57,807 bases of DNA. Origin: Sulfurimonas sp. (GTDB taxonomy: Bacteria; Campylobacterota; Campylobacteria; Campylobacterales; Sulfurimonadaceae). The DNA lies in contig JAUZSC010000041.1 of assembly GCA_030949825.1 (NCBI GenBank), positions 1 to 57,807 on the forward strand, written 5' to 3'. Positions 46,330-55,077 of this stretch are shown here, one piece after another. The notes beneath the pieces are model-generated. The model made no database searches and was not told the DNA's origin. It saw only the letters and a list, made by a program, of their open reading frames with translations. How positions within the stretch are numbered: the first letter of the stretch is position 1; every line of letters starts with the position of its first letter. Both the position numbers and the translations under genes were made by a program.

Positions 46330-47044
46330 AAGTAATCCATATTTTCTAGTAAGTGGTTTTATCTCCCTTTCTCTTTTTACACTCTTTCTTTCACTCTTTT
46401 TCTATATGATGTTTTCAAGTACAAAGATAAATACTTTTGCACTTAACAAAGATAACTTTATTTCTATCTCATTAGAAACTGTAGTTATACCTACAAAAAA
46501 AGCGAATAAGGTTCCCGTAATTAAAAAAGAGGAAGCTAAGGCAGCAGAAGAAGTAAAAGAAGTAGATATTGGAAATCTTTTTAGTGATGTTTGGACAAAA
46601 GATATTAAAATAAAAAAAGTTAAAGAAAAAAAAGTTGATAACAAACGCCTTGAACTTATTCAAAAAAAGATTAAAAAAAGTGAAAACAATAGTGTACAGT
46701 CAGTAGAAGAAGTTGTAAAAAATGAGCAAGCAAAAGTAATTGATGAAGAAAACAAAAAGAGTTCAAGCGGTGATGAAGTTAATGAATATTTGGCTAAAAT
46801 TCAAGGATTAGTTTATAAGTACTTTGAACCACCAGCGAACTCTCAAGGTCATAAGGTGACGGTTATTATTGAACTTAGTGCTTATGGAAAAATACTTGAT
46901 TTTCGTATATTAAAATATTCTGAAAATCAAGCTTTAAATAAAGAGTGTGATATGATTAAAGACAGATTAATGGGTATACTTTTTCCAAGTAATCCTCAAA
47001 ATAAATCATTTAGTCTAAGTGTAGACCTTATATCAGATAAATAA
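46322..47044 (+). CDS. tolA: TolA/TonB-like energy transducer
   Basis: The protein has 240 residues: one N-terminal membrane helix (SGFISLSLFTLFLSLFFYMM), a long Lys/Glu-rich periplasmic helix, and a C-terminal TonB/TolA-type domain (YLAKIQGLVYKYFEPPANSQGHKVTVIIELSAYGKILDF; the two last strands follow). Position between tolR and tolB identifies it as the TolA equivalent. Confidence 0.85.
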   Translation: MDRSNPYFLVSGFISLSLFTLFLSLFFYMMFSSTKINTFALNKDNFISISLETVVIPTKKANKVPVIKKEEAKAAEEVKEVDIGNLFSDVWTKDIKIKKVKEKKVDNKRLELIQKKIKKSENNSVQSVEEVVKNEQAKVIDEENKKSSSGDEVNEYLAKIQGLVYKYFEPPANSQGHKVTVIIELSAYGKILDFRILKYSENQALNKECDMIKDRLMGILFPSNPQNKSFSLSVDLISDK

Positions 47045-47054
47045 AGGAAATTTT

Positions 47055-48305
47055 TTGAAAATATTATTAACATGGCTCTTAGCTACAGTATTTTTGTTTG
47101 CAAATGATGCGACAATAGAAGTTATCAAAAAGGTTGAAACATTACCCTCTATAGCTATAGAAGAAAGTTCATCGTCGTATGATGATACATTTAGATTGAC
47201 ATTTTTTAAATCTCTTGTTGCTGATCTTAATGTTATATCTTTATTTAATGTTGATAGACATTATCGAAAGACAGACTATGAAGCAGACGATGTGGTTGTC
47301 GAAAATAAAGATATGAAATATGTTTTAAGATATAAGATATTTGAAGATGACAATGGTTACTTTAATGTAAAAATGAAACTTTTAAAAGATGCTATACAGG
47401 TACTTAATAAGAACTATAAAATTAAAAAGAAAAATATTTACATGTTTATATCGCATACTATAGCCTACGATATAAATGAGTTTATGGGTGAGCCATCAGT
47501 AGAATGGATGAAAAGAAAAGTAATTTTTTCTAGAATAGTTGCACCAAAGAAAAGTGAATTAGTTATTTCAGACTATACGCTTACATATCAGCATGTCGTT
47601 GTAAGTGGTGGTTTTAATGTATTTCCTAAATGGGCAAATACAGCACAAAATATGTTTTATTATACATCTTTAGATGGCGCTAAGCCAAGCTTAAAAAAAG
47701 TCGATATGAGACTTGGAACAAGTGTAACACTTCTTTCTTCTGATGGTATGATTATATGTTCAGATGTTAGTAATGATTCTACTAAACTACTCTTAAGTAT
47801 GGCTCCAAATGGACAGGCAGATATTTATTTATATGATGTACAAAGTAAAAAATATTCTAAAGTTACAAAGTACTCAGGAATAGATGTTAATGGACAGTTT
47901 GTAGATAATAAAAATATTGTATTTATATCAAATAGACTTGGTTATCCAAATGTATTTTCTAAAAATATAGCTAGTAATGATGTTGAGCAGATGCTGTATT
48001 ATGGTAAAAGTAATGCAGCATGTAGTGCGCATAACGAATACATAGTATATAAGGCAAGAGAAAGTTCAAACGCATTCTCTGGCAATACATTTAATTTGCA
48101 TCTTATTTCAACTAAGACAGACTTTATTCGTAGACTTACTGCAACGGGTGTCAATGAATTTCCACGATTTTCAAAAGATGGTGATGCAATAATCTTTATT
48201 AAAAATTATAAGGCTCAAAGTTCTATAGGCATTATAAGATTAAATTACAATAAAAATTATCTTTTTCCTTTAAAGCATGGAACAGTTCAGGCAATGGATT
48301 GGTAG
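47055..48305 (+). CDS. tolB: Tol-Pal system beta-propeller protein TolB
   Basis: The protein has 416 residues with a signal peptide (MKILLTWLLATVFLFA), an N-terminal alpha/beta domain and a six-bladed propeller built of repeats such as DSTKLLLSMAPNGQADIYLYDVQS and GYPNVFSKNIASNDVEQM. It works in the periplasm with Pal and TolA. TTG start at 47055 after AAAGGAAA. Confidence 0.93.
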   Translation: MKILLTWLLATVFLFANDATIEVIKKVETLPSIAIEESSSSYDDTFRLTFFKSLVADLNVISLFNVDRHYRKTDYEADDVVVENKDMKYVLRYKIFEDDNGYFNVKMKLLKDAIQVLNKNYKIKKKNIYMFISHTIAYDINEFMGEPSVEWMKRKVIFSRIVAPKKSELVISDYTLTYQHVVVSGGFNVFPKWANTAQNMFYYTSLDGAKPSLKKVDMRLGTSVTLLSSDGMIICSDVSNDSTKLLLSMAPNGQADIYLYDVQSKKYSKVTKYSGIDVNGQFVDNKNIVFISNRLGYPNVFSKNIASNDVEQMLYYGKSNAACSAHNEYIVYKARESSNAFSGNTFNLHLISTKTDFIRRLTATGVNEFPRFSKDGDAIIFIKNYKAQSSIGIIRLNYNKNYLFPLKHGTVQAMDW

Positions 48306-48381
48306 CAACTGACTATAATAGTTGATTATTAACATATATTTGGTATAATAATTTAAATTTAAATTTTAGAGGAAATAAAAT

Positions 48382-48921
48382 ATGAAAAGTATAGTACTGT
48401 CTAGTGTTGTTACAGCACTTTTAGTTTTTAGTGGTTGTAGTGATAAAGAACCAGTTGTAGAAGAGCCAGTGAAAAAAGCAGAGATTGTTAAAGAAGTTGA
48501 GAATGTAAAAAGTGAAACAATGTCTGCTGAAGATAGTATGATTTCTAGTTCTACTAACGCTATGTCAAATATGTCTGCGATGGAAGGAAAATTAGGTTCT
48601 GTATACTTTGGATTTGATGAATTTACAATCAATACTGCAATGCAAAATAAAGTTTCTATGGGTGCTAGTGTTGCTAAAGAAGCAGCTTTAAAATACAGTA
48701 TCAAACTAGAAGGTAATTGTGATGAATGGGGAAGTGATGAATATAACTTCGCACTTGGTTTAAAAAGAGCTGACGCTGTTAAAAAAGCTTTAGTAGCTGA
48801 GGGTGTTGATTCATCTGCAATAACTATGGTTTCTTACGGTGAAAGTAATCCTACATGTCAAGATAAAACACAAGAATGTTGGGCGAAAAATCGCCGTGTA
48901 GATTTTACTCTTCTTCCGTAG
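48382..48921 (+). CDS. pal: Peptidoglycan-associated lipoprotein Pal
   Basis: The protein has 179 residues: lipobox FSGC, a Glu/Lys/Ser-rich linker, then an OmpA C-terminal domain with YFGFDEFTIN, LEGNCDEWGSDEYNFALGLKRA and SYGESNP. The His usually found in EGHCDERGT-type motifs is Asn here (EGNCDEWGS), as in other Campylobacterota. Anchors the outer membrane to peptidoglycan. In Campylobacter the homologue is Omp18. Confidence 0.95.
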   Translation: MKSIVLSSVVTALLVFSGCSDKEPVVEEPVKKAEIVKEVENVKSETMSAEDSMISSSTNAMSNMSAMEGKLGSVYFGFDEFTINTAMQNKVSMGASVAKEAALKYSIKLEGNCDEWGSDEYNFALGLKRADAVKKALVAEGVDSSAITMVSYGESNPTCQDKTQECWAKNRRVDFTLLP

Positions 48922-48924
48922 TTT

Positions 48925-49845
48925 ATGTATAAGAAAATAATAGCTGCATCTCTTGTAGCTATAACTTCTCTAAATTTATTTGCTGAGGAACCCTCAGCAT
49001 TTGGTGCAGGAAACTTAGATAATCCAAGTCCCTATGGATTAACATCAAGCGAAAAAACCGTTCTTCAAAATAAAACAAAACTTAAAAAGATTGTTGTTAA
49101 AAGTAATAACCAAGCAAATGAAGTAGACTCTCTTAGAGAAAGAATTGATGGATTACAAAGTATTATTGAAAGCTTAAGTAGAAAAGCACAAAGTAATAAA
49201 AGATCATTATCTAAATTAGAAGATAAAAATAGTGATGACTTGAAAAATTCCGATGAATATGGAAAACGTCTAGGTGAAATTGCTGAAGAAAATTCTAGGA
49301 CAATTACAAATAATGCTTTACTTTTAGAAAAATTGACTAATGTTGTGGATATTATAAATAAAACATATGTAAACAAGAATGAATTTAATGTTTTAGTAGA
49401 TGATGTAAATAAATTTAAATCTCTTGTCGCTAAAGAGTTAAAAAATACTCCAAGCAAAGCGAAGAAAAACGACTTAGATTCTATGTCTAATGCTGATGTA
49501 TCAAAAAAAGCAAAAGCGTTTTACGATAAACAGTATTATACTAAGGGTATAGAGTATTACTCTCATTTAATTCTTAAAAATTATAAACCAGCAAATGCGC
49601 ATTATATGATTGGACAGATGAATTTTAAAAGAAAAAACTATTCTGAGGCTATTTCATATTATAAAAAAAGTGCTTCACTCTACTCTGAAGCATCGTATAT
49701 GGCGGAGTTAATGCTTAATACTGCAATATCTATGGATAAAACAAATGATAAAAAGAATGCAAAAGCTTTTTACAATGGTGTAGTTAGTAAATTCCCTCAA
49801 AGTTCTCAAGCAAAAAGTGCTAAAAAATATTTAAAATCACTTTAA
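48925..49845 (+). CDS. cpoB: CpoB/YbgF-like TPR protein of the Tol-Pal system
   Basis: The protein has 306 residues: signal peptide ending LNLFA, a coiled-coil region (about 60-130), and C-terminal TPR repeats (SKKAKAFYDKQYYTKGIEYYSHLI, NAHYMIGQMNFKRKNYSEAISYYK, NAKAFYNGVVSKFPQSSQA). This is the CpoB/YbgF architecture that coordinates Tol-Pal with septal peptidoglycan synthesis. Three bases after pal. Confidence 0.85.
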   Translation: MYKKIIAASLVAITSLNLFAEEPSAFGAGNLDNPSPYGLTSSEKTVLQNKTKLKKIVVKSNNQANEVDSLRERIDGLQSIIESLSRKAQSNKRSLSKLEDKNSDDLKNSDEYGKRLGEIAEENSRTITNNALLLEKLTNVVDIINKTYVNKNEFNVLVDDVNKFKSLVAKELKNTPSKAKKNDLDSMSNADVSKKAKAFYDKQYYTKGIEYYSHLILKNYKPANAHYMIGQMNFKRKNYSEAISYYKKSASLYSEASYMAELMLNTAISMDKTNDKKNAKAFYNGVVSKFPQSSQAKSAKKYLKSL

Positions 49846-49891
49846 ATGTTTTATGCTAAAATTCAAAAAATAAAATAAAAGGCTTAATAAA

Positions 49892-50401
49892 ATGGCAATA
49901 GAAGCAAATCAAATCGTATCAATTGAATATGAAGTAAAAGATGGAGATACAGTTGTTGACAGTAACATGGGTGGAGCACCTTTAGTATTTATGTTTGGTA
50001 AAGGTCAAATCATTTCTGGTTTAGAAAATGGAATTGTAAACATGGCTATTGGTGAAAAAGGTGATATTCTTGTTGAACCTGCTGATGCTTATGGTGAATT
50101 TAACGATGACGCTTCTCAAGAAGTACCTAAAGATCAATTTGCAGGAATTGATTTAGCAGTTGGAATGACTTTATACGGTCAAGGTGAAGATGGTGCTACT
50201 ACACAGGTAATAGTAAAAGAAATAGGTGAGGAAAATATCACTATTGATTTTAATCATCCTTTAGCTGGAAAAGCTTTAATGTTTTCAGTTACTATCAATA
50301 ATATCAGAGATGCTTCTGCTGAAGAAGTTATGACTGGAATACCTGCTGAAAACAAACCTGAAGAGGGTGAGAGTTGTGGTACAGGGTGTGGTTGTCACTA
50401 G
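49892..50401 (+). CDS. slyD: FKBP-type peptidyl-prolyl isomerase SlyD
   Basis: The protein has 169 residues. FKBP domain with inserted IF loop: PLVFMFGKGQIISGLENGI, PADAYGEFNDDASQEVPKDQF and DFNHPLAGKALMFSV. The tail EGESCGTGCGCH is a short Cys/His metal-binding end like that of SlyD. Catalyses prolyl isomerisation and chaperones metalloproteins. Last gene of the conserved block. Confidence 0.95.
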   Translation: MAIEANQIVSIEYEVKDGDTVVDSNMGGAPLVFMFGKGQIISGLENGIVNMAIGEKGDILVEPADAYGEFNDDASQEVPKDQFAGIDLAVGMTLYGQGEDGATTQVIVKEIGEENITIDFNHPLAGKALMFSVTINNIRDASAEEVMTGIPAENKPEEGESCGTGCGCH

Positions 50402-50412
50402 ACCTTTAACTT

Positions 50413-50440
50413 AGTAAGTTCCTTATTTTAGGGACTTATT
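50413..50440 (+). terminator. Hairpin terminator after slyD
   Basis: AGTAAGTTCC pairs with GGGACTTATT (two G-T pairs) around an eight-base AT-rich loop. The T tract begins only about 14 bases later (TTTGTTTTTAC), so termination may be moderate. It closes the conserved block and marks the boundary to the accessory region. Confidence 0.5.
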
Positions 50441-50748
50441 AGATATGCTTGTTTGTTTTTACTACATCTTTTTACTACATTTAAGTATTTTAGTAAATTA
50501 TTTCACTAAATTTACGATACTCCGCAACTATTTTATTTCCTTTAAACCTCCATACAAATATACTTTAACAAAACATTCAGTAACAATCTTCTTACTACAT
50601 TATTAATAGTATAGAACAGCAGGTATTTAACGTGTACTGAGGATAGATATATCTTTACCTATACAAATATATGGAAGTGACTGATTATGAGCTATAAAGT
50701 ACTTATTATGTTACAATCAAGATTAAATAATAATAAGAAGAGTAATAA
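50441..50748. other. Non-coding gap at the accessory-region boundary
   Basis: About 300 bases without a usable reading frame. The sequence is AT-rich with several TTTACTACAT-like words (near 50457-50476 and 50587-50600) but no ordered repeat. A promoter for the Fic gene is expected near 50700-50740, where TATGTTACAAT occurs; not certain. Confidence 0.35.
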
Positions 50749-51711
50749 ATGAATTATACACCACCATTTAAAATCACTACTAAAATAATTAATCTCATTA
50801 GTCAAATCAGTTTAAGTATTGGAAAACTTGAAGCGATTGATTCCTCATCTACTCTTCCTATGTTAAGAAAAGTTAATCAAATTAGAACTATTACAGGGAC
50901 ACTTCAGATAGAAGGAAGTACTTTAGACGAAGAGAGAATTACTGCACTTCTTGAAGGTAAAAGAGTTTTAGGTAAAGTTGATGAAATTGCAGAAGCCAAT
51001 GGTGCAATCGCTTTATATAAACAACTTGGCAATTTAAATTACAAAGATGAACGAGAGCTTTTAAAGTCGCACAAAATTTTAATGAATGAGCTTCTAACAA
51101 AAGCTGGAACATACAGAACAAGTGATGTTGGAGTAGGGGAGAAAATGGTGTTGTTCATGTAGCCCCTCCCAGTGGACAAATAGCAAAACTAATGGGTGAT
51201 TTATTTCATTGGTTAAATACTACAGATACCCACCCTCTAATTGTCAGTAGTGTATTTCACTATGAGTTCGAGTTTATCCATCCATTTATAGACGGAAATG
51301 GTAGAATGGGTAGGTTTTGGCAAAGTTTGATTCTATATAACTGGAACAATTACTTTAGTGTTATCCCTATTGAAAGTATTATTAGAGATAAGCAACAAGA
51401 GTATTATAAGGTCTTAGAAGACTGTGGAGCAGATGGAGAAAGTACTCTTTTCATAGAGTTCGCATTACAGTCAATTTTAGAAGCTATTAGATACAGTCGG
51501 TAATAAGGTCGGTAGTAGAGTCGGTAATCTAACTGACAATCAACAAATGATACTTAAAGAAATTCAACTTAATAATAAAATATCTGCATCTAAACTATCT
51601 GATATTGTTGGTATATCAAAAAGAAAGATTGAAGAAAATTTAGCAAAGCTAAAAGAGCAAGGTATTTTACGAAGGGTTGGTAGTACTCGGGGTCATTGGG
51701 AATTCGGCTAA
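50749..51711 (+). pseudogene. Fic-family protein with winged-helix C-terminus (frame broken twice)
   Basis: Joined length is about 320 residues. The N-terminal helical region contains TGTLQIEGSTLDEE, the (S/T)xxxE(G/N)-like autoinhibitory segment seen in class II Fic proteins. After a first break near 51142 come HVAPPSGQ and the Fic motif HPFIDGNGRMGR with the catalytic His. A second break near 51492 separates the C-terminal part, in which VGNKVGSRVGNLTDNQ leads to a winged helix (KISASKLSDIVGISKRKIEENLAKLK) ending HWEFG at 51711. Fic proteins transfer AMP to target hydroxyls. The C-terminal extension is typical of this subgroup. Confidence 0.8.
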
Positions 51712-51713
51712 TA

Positions 51714-52918
51714 ATGGCTTATAAAATAAAAAAAAGTATACCAAAACGTGAAGCTCCTGAATATAAAGAAATAGAAGACTTTGAAGATTTTTGAATTAAT
51801 CAATAATGCTTTTTATGAAATGGGAATTAGAGCAAAAGATTTTAAAAAACTAACTAAAAAATATGCTTATTGTGAAAGTCTATCCGAAGAAATAAATAAA
51901 CAGATAAAATGGGTTGACCCTTTAAAAAATATTGAATCCAAAGATTATACAACAAAGTGAATGTATTCCTATTATTATAGTAGAAAAAACAGCAAAAGAA
52001 AATTTTGAAGAAGCTTTAAAACAATTAGAAAACAATAGCTCTGAAATATACGATATTGAACTGGACAAGTTATTAAAACTTAGATTTTGAAAGTTTTAAA
52101 AAAGAGATAGAGGTTTTATCTTTAGAAAGTAAAACAAATGAAGAGCTCATTAACCATTATAGCTATATTGAAAGCCTCTTAGATCGTATTCCTGAAATAA
52201 TTAGAAAAGAATTCTATATAGATTTTTATTCTTTTTACTATGAGGAAAATGACGATATAGTTCAAAAAGATGTTGAGTATGAGGAGTCAAGTGCAACATC
52301 ATTATATACTAAACGCGAATATAAAAAAAACCACTATATAGAGACAGTTATTGATAGTGATAACGATAAGATTACTAAAACTTTATATCCTTTATCAAAA
52401 AGAAAGTTACTAACAGATCATATACTCAAATTTTCATCAAATCATTTAATACTTTACAAGCAAGTAACTGAATTTTTAGAAAACTTATTTAAAGATACTC
52501 AAGTGAAATTAAAAAAACAAATAGCTCTTTCTGATGCCTTTTCTGTTATGATTATTACCATGGTAGGTTAGAAGAAGTAGCAAAACAAAATCAGATACGT
52601 CAAGAGAAAAACCAAGAGAATGGAATTTTACAAGATGCTATTGAAAGTATAGAGTACATTAACAAGGATAGCTATATGACTGATTCTCAAAAGAAAAAAG
52701 GAAAAATATCATATGAAGAAGTTATAGGAATTGAAGACTTAAACTTATTAAAAGAACCGACACTACATAAAAATTCAAAATCTTATATTTTTTGCTGAAT
52801 CAAGATTTAAAAAATCAGGTATAAATAGTAGCACTGCTTTAAAGAATACTATCAATGGATAAAAGCATATATTGATGGTGAATATATCAAAGTAATAAAT
52901 ACAGAAGTACTCTTATAA
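51714..52918 (+). pseudogene. Degraded unknown gene with six frame changes
   Basis: The stretch is coding-like throughout but switches frame about six times. Pieces: 51714-51794 (starts MAYKIKKSIPKREAPEY), 51793-51960, about 51948-52090, 52083-52571 (longest, 162 residues, with LLDRIPEIIRKEFYIDFYSF and HLILYKQVTEFLENLF), about 52552-52798, then short segments to a TAA at 52918 (EYYQWIKAYIDGEY). Put together it would be about 400 residues, charged and helical. I do not recognise the family. It starts two bases after Fic, so it could be the second gene of a Fic-containing locus. Its decay is heavier than anything in the conserved regions. Confidence 0.5.
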
Positions 52919-52950
52919 AAGACCCTCTTTATACCCACTTTTTTTATAAT
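52912..52950 (+). terminator. Possible terminator after the degraded gene
   Basis: TATAAAAGA can pair with TCTTTATA (one bulged A) across CCC, followed after a few bases by seven T. Weak stem, but correctly placed just after the last stop codon. Confidence 0.35.
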
Positions 52951-53014
52951 ATATTGGGTACAGAAAAAAACTCTAATGCGATAATTCTCATATATTTACA
53001 AATAGGAGTAAATT

Positions 53015-53182
53015 ATGACAACGCTTAGACAATCTACAACAAAAGTATGGCAAGTCATTGCTGAAGAAAAAGAAGCTGCTGAAGAACTTAATATTTCACA
53101 AGCAACACTTGACCGTCTGCGGAAAAATGGCGATATTGTTTCAAAACGAGTGAGGCGGTGGAGTTTTCTTCACTATCCATAG
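53015..53182 (+). CDS. Small helix-turn-helix protein, excisionase-like
   Basis: The protein has 55 residues and was not counted among the longer frames. AAEELNISQATLDRLRKNGDIV is a clear helix-turn-helix of the MerR/AlpA-excisionase type. The expected wing follows (SKRVRRW), but the end differs from the pattern and another frame there reads EAVEFSSLSIV, so the true C-terminus may be hidden by a further frame break. GGAG box 9 bases upstream of the ATG. Typical of mobile elements; target unknown. Confidence 0.55.
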   Translation: MTTLRQSTTKVWQVIAEEKEAAEELNISQATLDRLRKNGDIVSKRVRRWSFLHYP

Positions 53183-53221
53183 TTTAGCATCATTTTTAGA
53201 TACATAAGTTAGGAGTATATT

Positions 53222-53374
53222 TTGAAAGATATAGATAATGAATTTCTTATAGATGACATCTTCGGAAGCAAAGAACAATCTACTGAGAATTTTGAAAGTG
53301 ATACAACACTCCAAGATGAAATAGAAGATGTTAGCAATATATGCGATAATGACCAAAAATTGGAATATCAATAA
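53222..53374 (+). CDS. Small acidic hypothetical protein
   Basis: About 50 residues from a TTG start after an AGGAG box, very acidic (NEFLIDDIFGSKEQSTENFESD). The last residues may be out of frame: a neighbouring frame continues GISITDIVCDGKVQELKRM to a stop at about 53420. It follows the helix-turn-helix gene by 39 bases, as in small accessory operons of mobile elements. Function unknown; could be a fragment. Confidence 0.35.
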   Translation: MKDIDNEFLIDDIFGSKEQSTENFESDTTLQDEIEDVSNICDNDQKLEYQ

Positions 53375-53432
53375 CAGATATTGTTTGTGATGGGAAAGTT
53401 CAAGAGTTAAAAAGGATGTAGCTGATGACTAT

Positions 53433-53474
53433 ACTACCCCAAGAAAAACAAACAACATTTTCAAATTCCTTATT
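53433..53474 (+). repeat. Left inverted repeat of the IS3-family element
   Basis: The outer ten bases ACTACCCCAA and the inner CAAATTCCTTATT match the right repeat exactly; the middle is variable. Confidence 0.75.
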
Positions 53475-53516
53475 TAAACAAGGTAAAATATCACAAGAAA
53501 ATGAGAGGGTTATATT

Positions 53517-54702
53517 ATGAGTAGAAAAAGAGCGATTTACAGCACAGAGTTGAAAACTAGATTAGTAATAGAAGTTTTAAAAGAAGAAAAAACATTAGTA
53601 GAGATAGCAAGTGAGAATAAGATTACACCAAATAATCTAAAGAATTGGAAGAAGATATTTTTGGAAAATGCAGAAATGGCAATGGAGCCTAGTAAGGCTG
53701 TTAAAGAGTACAAAGAAGAGAATGCTAAATTACAATTAGAAGTTGGAGAATATGCCAAAAAAGTGGGACAATTAACACTTGAAAAGGATTGGGCTGTGGG
53801 AAAGCTAAAGGGCTTGGACTTATCTAATAAGAAAGAGCTAATAGAATCTGAGTCTAAAGAGTTGTCAATAGTAAAGCAGTGTGAACTACTTGACCTTAGC
53901 AGAAGTAATATCTACTACGAACCTGTAATAAATGAGTATAAACTAGCCATCAAAGAGGAGATTAAATCTATCTTTGAAGAGATACCAATATATGGAGCTA
54001 AAAAGGTGCATTGTCAGCTCTTGGAGAATGGCTTTAATTTGAGTCTTAACACCGTAACATCTTATCGTAAAGAGTTAGGCTTAAGGGCTATATTAGCCGT
54101 TAGAGAGCCGCTTTGTCTTACTCAGCCAAACATTGCACACCCTAAGCATTCTTATAAGCTTAGAGGCTTGGATATTGTGAGAGCTAATCAAGTGTGGTCA
54201 ACGGATATTACCTATATTAAGATAGCTGGTGGAATGGTCTATCTTGCTGCTATTATTGATTGGTACTCTAAGGCTGTACTCTCTTGGAGAATATCAAATA
54301 CTATGGACACAGAACTTGTGATGGGAGTTTTAAATGAGGCACTATCTAAGTATGGCAAACCAGAGATATTTAATACTGATCAAGGGAGTCAATACACAAG
54401 CCATATACACACTCAGAAACTCAAAGATAATGGCATCACAATATCTATGGATGGTAAAGGTAGAGCAAACTGATAATATCTGCATAGAGAGATTCTGGAG
54501 AAGTGCTAAAGTAGAGAGAATATACCTAAACCAATATAACACAATCAAGGAGTTAAAAGAAGATGTAGCAGACTATATGGAGTTTTACAATTATAGAAGA
54601 TTTCATGAGACATTGGAGTATAAAAAACCGATGAAAGTTTACTATGATAGTTTACAGATTAACGAAGATAACTATACTTCGGCAGATGTAAAAGTTTCAT
54701 AA
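53517..54702 (+). pseudogene. IS3-family transposase, OrfA-OrfB in one frame (frame broken once)
   Basis: Joined length is 394 residues. The N-terminus is the helix-turn-helix usually called OrfA (RAIYSTELKTRLVIEVLKEE, EIASENKITPNNLKNWK) with a leucine-zipper-like stretch, followed without a break by the integrase core: DDE acid residues in STDITYIK, NTDQGSQYTS and ERFWRSAKVE. Unlike most IS3 elements, which make OrfAB by programmed -1 frameshifting, the two parts share one frame here. The break is in GCAAACTG (A run 54467-54469): one A fewer joins GRA to TDNICIERFWR. Without correction the last catalytic Glu is lost. Confidence 0.85.
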
Positions 54703-54720
54703 AGTAACATGGTTGGAGGT

Positions 54721-54762
54721 AATAAGGAATTTGGAAAAGTTGTCTTGACTAATTGGGGTAGT
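54721..54762 (-). repeat. Right inverted repeat of the IS3-family element
   Basis: The complement reads ACTACCCCAATTAGTC at its outer end and CAAATTCCTTATT at its inner end, the same spacing as in the left repeat. Confidence 0.75.
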
Positions 54763-55077
54763 GTGCTATAGCTTTTAAATTCGTATGACATGGTTTTAAT
54801 ACTGTGTCATTTCAATCCTAAACCTCAAGAAACATTCACATAAGAGCCGCCAGGAGCCTTCAAAGAGTGAAAACGATGAAGTATCTGTTGAAGATAGTTT
54901 AAACGGTTCTGGGTGGTTTAGATTGGTTCCTGGGGTGGAAACTGCTTCAACTGTTACAACGGTTATAAATGATCCGGTGGAGAGTAGTTCTTGGAATTAA
55001 TCCTCTATTATATTTTTATCCAATTGGATACCAACCACCTTTCTTTTTAGAAATTGGCCTTTTTAGCATAAGATGGT
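54763..55077. other. Region right of the IS with a gene-tail remnant
   Basis: No complete gene. One plus-strand frame (about 54849-55000) is open and coding-like, ending NGSGWFRLVPGVETASTV...SSSWN and a TAA, without a start codon or ribosome-binding site. It looks like the 3' end of a gene whose beginning is lost. The part before it contains a short stem ATGACA/TGTCAT near 54783-54810. I cannot connect the tail to the fragment left of the IS. Confidence 0.35.

Larger units (their letters stand above)
53433..54762 (+). mobile_element. IS3-family insertion sequence, 1330 bp
   Basis: Delimited by two imperfect 42-bp inverted repeats placed symmetrically (53433-53474 and 54721-54762, 33 of 42 positions equal) around a transposase gene. 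The ends begin ACTACCCC. No target duplication could be found next to these limits, and the terminal TG/CA usual for IS3 is not evident, so the true ends may extend a few bases further or the flanks have changed since insertion. Confidence 0.75.

Noticed and set aside
54334..54702. Programmed frameshift between two transposase ORFs
   Set aside because: The break is far downstream of the OrfA/OrfB boundary, just before the last catalytic Glu, and has no slippery heptamer; one extra A explains it.
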